A DNA stretch of 14,040 nt from Nitrospirota bacterium. Lineage in GTDB: Bacteria > Nitrospirota > Nitrospiria > Nitrospirales > Nitrospiraceae. Location: positions 1 through 14,040 of the forward strand of contig JAHWYE010000009.1 in NCBI GenBank assembly GCA_020028195.1, given 5' to 3'. The notes beneath the pieces were generated by a model, which was not told where the DNA came from, searched no databases, and worked only from the letters and a program-made list of their open reading frames with translations. A program made the position numbers and the translations under genes. Of this stretch, positions 6,914 through 11,685 are shown one piece after another. The first letter of the stretch is position 1, and each line of letters begins with the position of its first letter.

Positions 6914-8137
6914 GTCGGAGCGATCGATGACGGCCAGTTTGGGCTGGACCTCGTCCCTTCGTTTGGTCGGCGCGGGTTCGTTGGTCGCGCCCATTGGCCT
7001 TTCCACCACCTGCTCGACGGCACCAGCGATGGCATCCAGGCTTTCCAGCAAGGCCGCGAATGGTTCCGACGAGGCGACATTTTTGGTAAGAGCCGTCGCA
7101 GGCAAGGGCGACGGCAGCGCGACCGCCAAATTCTCGATCGTAGGAGCTTCAAGTGTTTCGACGATATACACCAGCGGAGTCTTGCTGAGATCCGCCAGCC
7201 TTGGCCCATTGGTCATAGGCCGGTTGACTGTTTTGCCCATTTGCACAACTGGCCGCAAAGGGTACCGGGCATTGAGCTGAGTGACGACGCCCACCTCCCC
7301 TGTGTTGAGTCGCACCGTGGTGCCAAGGGGATAGACCGAGAGCTGTTCCACTAGCGCCTTGATCAGCTCGCGAGAAAACGAGGACTGCTCTGCCACCAGC
7401 AGTTCCCGCACCGCTTCGTGCGGCAGAATCCGACGTCGGTAAGGTCTCGGGCTGATCAGCGCATCGAAGATATCCACAATCCCGATGATCTGCGCATAGT
7501 CATGGATCTGCGACCCCTTCAGCTTGTTAGGATACCCCTGCCCCTTCCAGCGTTCGTGCGCCTGCTGCACGACCTGCGCGAGCCAGGAATAGGAACTCCC
7601 CAGCGTGCTGAGTACTTGATAGCCAAGTTCCGGGTGCTGCTCAATAATCGCGCGCTCGCTGGGGGTAAGCCGGTTCGGCTTCAAGACCAACGACTCGGGG
7701 ACCGCGAAGATCCCGATATCGTGCAGCAAGCCGGCCAGGGCCAGTCGCTCCAATTCTTCCCGCCGGTACTCCAGTCCCGTCCCAAGCTTTGTGGAGAGGA
7801 TGGAAACATTAACCAGATTGGTGATGAGCGGCGAACCGTTTGCGCCGGAGAGGGCCTGGACTACGAGCCGATCGCTGATCTCCAACGACTGGACGATCCC
7901 GGCGGCGATCTTGGTGAGAGGCTCCAGCCGGATCACCGCGTGGTGTCGTACAGTCTCCGCCAGGCGCGACACCTCCTCCTGGGCCATGCGATACCAATCG
8001 GGACCAGCTTGGAGCGCTGACCATGACTGTGCGCGGGCCCCGTTTGTCCCCGGCGCTTGGAATGAGCTGGAAACCGGGGGCTTGGTCACGCCGGGCTCGG
8101 AGGCAGGATCATTCTGTTTCTTGGTCACATGGTCCAT
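5906..8137 (-). CDS. HD-GYP domain protein fused to a pseudo-HPt and conserved C-terminal domain
   Basis: Numbering is from an alternative GTG start at 8149 (747 aa). The ATG at 8137 (743 aa) is preferred, but neither has a strong ribosome site. Residues 1-60 look disordered. Residues about 100-275 form an HD-GYP domain, normally a c-di-GMP phosphodiesterase, with 'LLHDIGI' (His143, Asp144), 'QHPELGYQVL', 'AHERWKGQGYP' and 'DIFDAL' (Asp226). Key positions are altered: Asn111 replaces the first His (TNLVNVS where relatives have THxVNVS), Ile147 replaces Lys after HDIG, Ala197 the first His of HHE, and Lys202 the Asp of DG-GYP. Residues about 412-500 form an HPt-like domain with 'VTNLGGSAATV' instead of 'AHTLKGSA', so it lacks the phospho-His. 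A Pro/Ala linker (about 520-570) leads to a conserved helical domain (571-747). It probably works with the chemosensory cluster upstream, as a c-di-GMP-linked or regulatory partner (inference). Confidence 0.88.
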   Translation of the reverse strand: MDHVTKKQNDPASEPGVTKPPVSSSFQAPGTNGARAQSWSALQAGPDWYRMAQEEVSRLAETVRHHAVIRLEPLTKIAAGIVQSLEISDRLVVQALSGANGSPLITNLVNVSILSTKLGTGLEYRREELERLALAGLLHDIGIFAVPESLVLKPNRLTPSERAIIEQHPELGYQVLSTLGSSYSWLAQVVQQAHERWKGQGYPNKLKGSQIHDYAQIIGIVDIFDALISPRPYRRRILPHEAVRELLVAEQSSFSRELIKALVEQLSVYPLGTTVRLNTGEVGVVTQLNARYPLRPVVQMGKTVNRPMTNGPRLADLSKTPLVYIVETLEAPTIENLAVALPSPLPATALTKNVASSEPFAALLESLDAIAGAVEQVVERPMGATNEPAPTKRRDEVQPKLAVIDRSDDPFQKEVLKLFALEAHEWLRQIRGALRELEGEPDQREKPKLFDVILRGVTNLGGSAATVELPGIQQLAFGFLPLLQTLRSQGALASAEQFTALRDGLERITAAVSQVAEPPAAASGEPARATRDIAEPAPSPAPSAPAAPKSREASMPGIAPPSPAPSGTILGALQELQQARARSLEPTRNVVEAVIQKAQGDPAHRSSPIEGSTVLRILQELDKLDEQFLADVQRQVPLITEAVSTLKSGNGSALVSNESLEPILREVQRLHEAARAVNATAIMLLLHGLHTFLTVVAHRRVSLVLQRLEAVESRLGAVIPMAQQWVEVGRIERTAISKSLPQS

Positions 8138-8153
8138 CGATACTTTCACTCGT

Positions 8154-8525
8154 CTACATTACGTGGTTGCCGCGTTCGACGATCGTGAGGTCACTCTGGT
8201 CTGTCTTCTCATCATACCCCGGCTCGCACGCAGGATTCGCCACCAAGGCGGTATCGTACTTTGCTCGAGGGAAGTTGAGGATGATCGCTCGGCCTAACAG
8301 CGTGTTCTCCCAGCCGATTTCTCCTCTCAGCAATAGGGCCCCTTTCCGCGCATGGACGCCGGAACGCAGTCGATGGCGGGCTTCCTCGTGCTTGACAGAT
8401 GGAACATAGTACGCCGGGTCAGGCAAGATTTCGATCGGGAGCGCTTGCAATCCCTGACGGTCTTCGCATTCCACGTGACGTCCGCTGTGACAGAATGCAG
8501 GATACACGAAGGCTTCTCCAATCAT
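8154..8525 (-). pseudogene. Decayed N-terminal fragment of an ExeA/MshM-type AAA ATPase
   Basis: The frame is open (123 codons, ATG at 8525, no Shine-Dalgarno). Residues from 'GLQALPIEILPDPAYY' through 'HEEARHRLRSGVHARKGALL' to 'YDTALVANP' follow the N-terminal pattern of the ExeA/GspA/MshM family: FGL...PF..TPDP, then HxEALxxLxYGxxxxxGF, then the P-loop, then an NP motif. The Walker A position reads 'GEIGWENTLL' where the family has GExGTGKTTL, so the nucleotide-binding Lys is gone and ATP binding is unlikely. The first 24 residues do not match, and the protein stops soon after the NP motif; Walker B and everything after it (over 150 residues in relatives) are missing. The HD-GYP gene begins 4-16 bp beyond the stop. 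ExeA-type ATPases act with secretion or pilus machinery. I read this as a remnant; a retained small non-ATPase protein is the alternative. Confidence 0.65.
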
Positions 8526-8554
8526 AGGCTATCTCTAACCCATTGATATGTCAA
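8526..8554 (-). promoter_or_regulatory. Possible promoter for the HD-GYP gene
   Basis: On the - strand a perfect TTGACA lies at 8554-8549. It is followed 17 bp later by TAGCCT (8531-8526), a poor -10 with three matches. Transcription would begin just inside the decayed ATPase frame, leaving it without a leader but giving the HD-GYP gene a leader of about 380 bases. If real, it could once have served the ATPase gene and now serve the downstream gene. Confidence 0.28.
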
Positions 8555-8583
8555 TCCAAAGCATCACTATGTTAGTGGATGTA

Positions 8584-8623
8584 GGGAGGGAAGAGCGCTT
8601 GGTCCGGTGCTCTTCGCCCTCCC
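8584..8623. terminator. Long hairpin between the HPt-like gene and the ATPase remnant
   Basis: GGGAGGG (8584-8590) pairs with CCCTCCC (8617-8623), and inside it AAGAGCGC (8591-8598) pairs with GTGCTCTT region 8607-8614 (one wobble), with a 2-base bulge and an 8-base loop. That makes a 15-bp stem, the strongest structure in the window. On the + strand it is followed by GTCATTTCTTGCTT; on the - strand, the direction of the neighbouring genes, no T-run follows. It may separate the CheA transcription unit from the HD-GYP gene as an imperfect terminator or an mRNA-stabilising structure. Confidence 0.4.
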
Positions 8624-8706
8624 GTCATTTCTTGCTTGTCGTGTGGGGCTCTGGTCGAGAACAGGCTGAGATGCGGAGACCCCTGGCTGGAGAAGAGGCG
8701 GGCACC

Positions 8707-9684
8707 TCATGGAGGCAGGACCTTGCCAATCGCCGCTCGCTCAACCCGCCCGACTTCGACCCACTGTTGCGCCATGGGGACCACGGCACCCAGACGGGAC
8801 GTCACGGCCTCGAGCCGTTGCAGCACCAGGGACACTCCCCGGTGAGCGACGACTGTCAGGAAGGTATGGAGTCCGTGGAGAAACCGCATGATGGCGGTGG
8901 CATTCACCGCACGGGCGGCTTCATGGAGAGATTGGAGTTGGCAGAGGACCGGCTCTAAGTTTCCGTTCGGCATGGATGCAGAGGAATCTCCTCCTGTCTT
9001 GAGACCCGATACGACCTTGGAAAGCACCGGCATCAGGCGGTGCACTTCACTGAGGAACTGTTCGTCCAGCCCATCCAGCTCTCGCAGGATTCGTTGAATC
9101 GTCGAGCCGTTGATTGAATCGTAGTCCTGCGCGGAGTCGCCTTCTGCCCTGCGAATGACCAGCTCCACCAGGTTCCGGGTCGGCTCCAAGGATCGCGTAC
9201 GAACCTGTTGCAGCTCACGGAGCGCTTCCACAATCGTTGTTGGTTTGGGGGAAACAGGTGGAGGGGCGCTGGGCTTTAATGAGGGTGGCGACGGCGGCTC
9301 GGCGATTTCCCATGAAGTCTCTGTGGACTGCCCGGCCGCAGTCTGAGTTGGTTCCGCAACTTGCTGAACGGCTCCCTCTATCCGCACGAGGCCGTCACGC
9401 AGCTCGGCAAATTGCTCTGCGGATCGGGGGACCCCTTGGCTTCTGAGCGTGTCCAGGAGAGGCAGTAAGCCGAAGGTCAACTGCTGGATGGCGGGCAAAT
9501 CGACTGTCGCTGCCGATCCACCTAGGTTCGTGATTCCGCGATGAACGATGTCGAAGAGCTTTGGTCTGACTCCAGGATCAGAATCGCTCTCCAGTTCCCG
9601 GAGCGCGGCCTTGATCTGGCCGAGCCATTCGCGCGCTTCCAGAGCGAACAGCTCAAGGACTTCCTTCTGAAATTGATCGTCATT
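8707..9684 (-). repeat. Paralogous segment, copy B (pseudo-HPt plus C-terminal domain)
   Basis: This is the direct-orientation partner of 5906-6913. The order of parts is the same: pseudo-HPt, proline-rich linker, conserved helical C-terminal domain. The similarity starts at the FQKEVL motif and runs to the stop, so the duplication (or fusion) covered a whole small gene rather than a fragment. Confidence 0.85.
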
Positions 9685-9699
9685 GAGGTCGTCTGCCAT
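8707..9699 (-). CDS. Pseudo-HPt domain protein, stand-alone paralogue
   Basis: The protein has 330 residues from the ATG at 9699; a GTG at 9744 would add 15 unremarkable residues, and neither start has a well-placed Shine-Dalgarno. The first 90 residues resemble the CheA P1/HPt four-helix fold (FQKEVLELFALEAREWL, then IVHRGITNLGGSAATV, then IQQLTFGLLPLLDTL). Where an HPt has AHTLKGSA this has ITNLGGSA: Thr (codon 9529-9531) replaces the phospho-His and Gly replaces the Lys. A His four residues earlier is not at the phosphorylation site. A Pro/Ser linker follows, then about 175 helical residues with 'LHEAARAVNATAIM' and 'PMAQQWVEVGR', shared with the HD-GYP protein. It is the last gene of the unit led by CheA. 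Phosphotransfer is unlikely; binding to CheA, a receiver or its paralogue is plausible (inference). The C-terminal domain is unknown to me. Confidence 0.85.
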   Translation of the reverse strand: MADDLNDDQFQKEVLELFALEAREWLGQIKAALRELESDSDPGVRPKLFDIVHRGITNLGGSAATVDLPAIQQLTFGLLPLLDTLRSQGVPRSAEQFAELRDGLVRIEGAVQQVAEPTQTAAGQSTETSWEIAEPPSPPSLKPSAPPPVSPKPTTIVEALRELQQVRTRSLEPTRNLVELVIRRAEGDSAQDYDSINGSTIQRILRELDGLDEQFLSEVHRLMPVLSKVVSGLKTGGDSSASMPNGNLEPVLCQLQSLHEAARAVNATAIMRFLHGLHTFLTVVAHRGVSLVLQRLEAVTSRLGAVVPMAQQWVEVGRVERAAIGKVLPP

Positions 9700-9787
9700 G
9701 GGGGTACGCTTAGGTGGTCCTTTCCCCTCGTCGGCTGGCCGCACCGCGAAGGTCGCTCACGATGATCCGGCATGTGACTGCCGCTGG

Positions 9788-10531
9788 CTATGTTGAGAGA
9801 CGCGAGATCTCGGCCAGCTTGCGGGCTAACTCTTCCGCCCGCGCATTGGTCCGCGTTGCCGCCTTCTCCAATTCCGTCAGCCGTTCGACCAACTGGGCGG
9901 AGGCTTCCCGCTCGCAATCGAGCGCTGCTTCGGCTTCTTTCATCCGGGCGGCAATGCGCTCCAGCTCCGTGCATCGTTGGGTCAGTTGAGCGGACTTCGC
10001 GCGTTCGGCTGCCAACAGATCTTCCAATTCTTTCATGCGGGATGCGGCCTGACGGAAAGTTTGTAACTGCTCCTCAGTGATGCGGAAGACCTTAGCCCCC
10101 TCAGGCGTCGGTACGGCGGGAAAGCCAATTGGTGCTGCCGCCGGCTGAGGGGCTGCCCGCTGCTCTCGTTTGGCCAGGAGCTGAAGGACCATGTCTTTGA
10201 GCGAGGAGCCTTGAAACGGCTTCTTGAGAACGCCGTCGGCCCGGCAGGACTCCGCCTGGCGAGTGACCTCCTCATTCACGATGCCGGAGATCAGAAGAAC
10301 CGGCGTGCCTGACAAGGACTCTTGGGCACGGACGAAGGAGCAGACCTCGTAACCGCTTTTGTCCGGCATGATAACGTCTGACACAATGAGATCAGGGCGC
10401 TCGTTGGCGAGCAGGGCGATGGCTTCATCAGCGCTCGCTGCCAGAGCGACGTCCAATCCGGCTTCGGTCAGAAGACGCTCCGCCACCTTCCTGACCGCGA
10501 TGCTATCGTCCGCAACCAGAACCTTGGGCAT
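9788..10531 (-). CDS. CheY-like receiver with C-terminal coiled coil
   Basis: This 247-residue protein has an N-terminal receiver domain (1-120) with all key residues: acidic pair Asp8/Asp9, phospho-acceptor Asp52 in 'LIVSDVIMPDKSGYEV', Ser82 in 'LLISG' and Lys104 in 'KKPF'. It should therefore be phosphorylated, most likely by the CheA two genes upstream. A Pro/Ala linker (about 125-145) leads to a long coiled coil (about 150-243) built partly from a tandem 31-residue repeat (165-195 and 196-226). There is no DNA-binding or enzymatic output domain, so the output is probably protein-protein contact; FrzS-like proteins also join a receiver to a coiled coil. The ATG at 10531 has a strong ribosome site, GGGAGGG at 10541-10535. 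It lies 68 bp after the CheW-like gene and 88 bp before the pseudo-HPt gene. Confidence 0.92.
   Translation of the reverse strand: MPKVLVADDSIAVRKVAERLLTEAGLDVALAASADEAIALLANERPDLIVSDVIMPDKSGYEVCSFVRAQESLSGTPVLLISGIVNEEVTRQAESCRADGVLKKPFQGSSLKDMVLQLLAKREQRAAPQPAAAPIGFPAVPTPEGAKVFRITEEQLQTFRQAASRMKELEDLLAAERAKSAQLTQRCTELERIAARMKEAEAALDCEREASAQLVERLTELEKAATRTNARAEELARKLAEISRLST
9854..10039 (-). repeat. Tandem 31-residue repeat within the coiled coil
   Basis: Two adjacent 93-base units (10039-9947 and 9946-9854) encode 31-residue blocks, each starting RMKE and containing SAQL, TELE and a following Ala. By hand alignment 18 of 31 positions are identical. The level of identity and the exact 31-residue register suggest an internal duplication rather than simple coiled-coil convergence. 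Confidence 0.75.
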
Positions 10532-10599
10532 GAGCCCTCCCTACCCCTGTCCCTTCTTCACCGTCACGTATCCGCTCGACGCGTGGATCGTTGCCTCTC

Positions 10600-11028
10600 C
10601 TACCCTCGAAATGAATAAATCGGCACCTCATCCAGTCCAATCTCGCACGTTCCCACTGCTTCAGAGTTCGCGCCTGTGGTTTGGCGGATCGAGGCCTGTT
10701 CAACCACATGCAGCGTCGGAATCTCCTCGTCGATGCGTATAGCCATGGGGCCATCCTTGCGTGTGGCGATCAGACACAAGGAGGTGGCGCCTCTGACCCG
10801 TACATTCAACTTGGCGGCGAGATCGAATACGGGCAACACGTCCTCACCACGTCGCACGAGGGCGTTCATGAACGCCGTTCCGCTTGGAACCGGCATCGCG
10901 TTGGTCCAGGGCCAGACGCCGCCCACTTCCTCCGTCCTGGTGGCAAGACGCTGCCCACCTATGGAGAAGACCACCAGCGTGCAGGTGGTCGTGATGTTAG
11001 AGTTGGACCCACGGCGTGTCGTCAGCAT
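10600..11028 (-). CDS. cheW: CheW-like adaptor protein
   Basis: This 142-residue protein consists of one CheW domain, the SH3-like fold that couples receptors to CheA. The family pattern is visible from 'TLVVFSIGGQRLATRTEEVG' at the start, through 'VLPVFDLAAKLNV' (the 'P.iDL...L' motif) to 'MAIRIDEEIPTLHVV' near the end. It follows the larger CheW-like gene and overlaps it by 32 bases; the ATG at 11028 has an excellent ribosome site (TTGGAGGAAG ending about 6 bases upstream), which explains the overlap and implies coupled translation. It lies in the same unit as CheA and the receiver protein. With two adaptors present, each may serve a different receptor or one may link other partners. Confidence 0.88.
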   Translation of the reverse strand: MLTTRRGSNSNITTTCTLVVFSIGGQRLATRTEEVGGVWPWTNAMPVPSGTAFMNALVRRGEDVLPVFDLAAKLNVRVRGATSLCLIATRKDGPMAIRIDEEIPTLHVVEQASIRQTTGANSEAVGTCEIGLDEVPIYSFRG

Positions 11029-11599
11029 CGGGGGCTTCCTCCAATTCTAGGACTTCAACGGGCGGGCGAGAGGGCCGTTCCCTTTCCACCCCGGCAGCGT
11101 GACTCGATACAAGGGCCGTCACGGTGGTTGTGCCCAATTGGGGCAGTTGAGCAGGGTCCGTCTCTTCACCGAGAAGCCAGCCGGGGTTCACCAGCAACGC
11201 AACTGTCTCCCGAAACAGAAAGAGTCCCGCGAACCATTTGCGCTCGGGACCACTGAACTGCGGCGGAAGGGGGCGAATCCGTGCGCTTTCCACATCAGTG
11301 AGCCCTAACACCTGGTTGACGCGATACCCTTTGTGAAAATTGCCCAGGGCACAGAGGATGATTCGAGATTCTGCTGCAAACGAGACGTGCGGCAAGCCGA
11401 AGCGGCCGGCCATGTCTCTCAATGGGTAGGTCGCTCCCAGCGCGGCTACGGCTTCTGCAGAGCCGGCCTCTTCAAAAGTGATGATGCCGCGGATGATATC
11501 CGCAGGAAGTGCGCAGCACGTCTCGGCGCACATCACGACCAAGAGGCGCGTCGTGCTGGACGCGCGGACCGTTGTCTCTGTCCGGCCACGAAGGCTCAC
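10997..11599 (-). CDS. Divergent CheW-like protein with acidic C-terminal tail
   Basis: The 200-residue product shows a divergent CheW domain (about 16-170): 'RLLVVMCAETCCALPADIIR' as first strands, 'TYPLRDMAGRFGLP' matching the 'P.idL...fg' motif, and 'RIILCALGNFHKGYRVNQVL' as the core strand with 'VLGLTDV'. After it comes a tail rich in Glu, Asp and Pro (about 171-200, 'VEVLELEEAPDADDTPWVQL') not found in ordinary CheW. The start is a GTG at 11599 with GGAG about 11 bases upstream. The gene lies 86 bp after cheA and overlaps the next CheW-like gene. Such divergent CheW proteins are common in ChpA/PilL-type pathways, where PilI and ChpC play similar roles; the exact equivalence cannot be settled from sequence alone. 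Confidence 0.8.
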   Translation of the reverse strand: MSLRGRTETTVRASSTTRLLVVMCAETCCALPADIIRGIITFEEAGSAEAVAALGATYPLRDMAGRFGLPHVSFAAESRIILCALGNFHKGYRVNQVLGLTDVESARIRPLPPQFSGPERKWFAGLFLFRETVALLVNPGWLLGEETDPAQLPQLGTTTVTALVSSHAAGVERERPSRPPVEVLELEEAPDADDTPWVQL

Positions 11600-11659
11600 C
11601 TTAGGGATTCTCCGTCAGCGCAAACCAAGCACGACCAGGGCATTCGCCTCGACCGGCCG

Positions 11660-11682
11660 CCCTTCGTGAACCCCGCGAAGGG
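11660..11682 (-). other. Stem-loop just after the cheA stop
   Basis: CCCTTCG (11660-11666) and CGAAGGG (11676-11682) form a perfect 7-bp stem with a 9-base loop, three bases past the TAA of cheA. No T-run follows on the coding strand, so it is unlikely to stop transcription. It could set the ratio of kinase to adaptor by protecting or processing the mRNA (inference). Confidence 0.35.
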
Positions 11683-11685
11683 GAG

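Noticed and set aside
6851..7354. Open frames on the + strand across the HD-GYP gene
   Set aside because: They are shadows of a - strand gene with clear HD-GYP and HPt-like motifs.
5906..9684. Insertion sequence or transposon as origin of the repeated segments
   Set aside because: No transposase, terminal inverted repeats or target-site duplications are visible; the repeats coincide with protein domain boundaries, which fits gene duplication and fusion.
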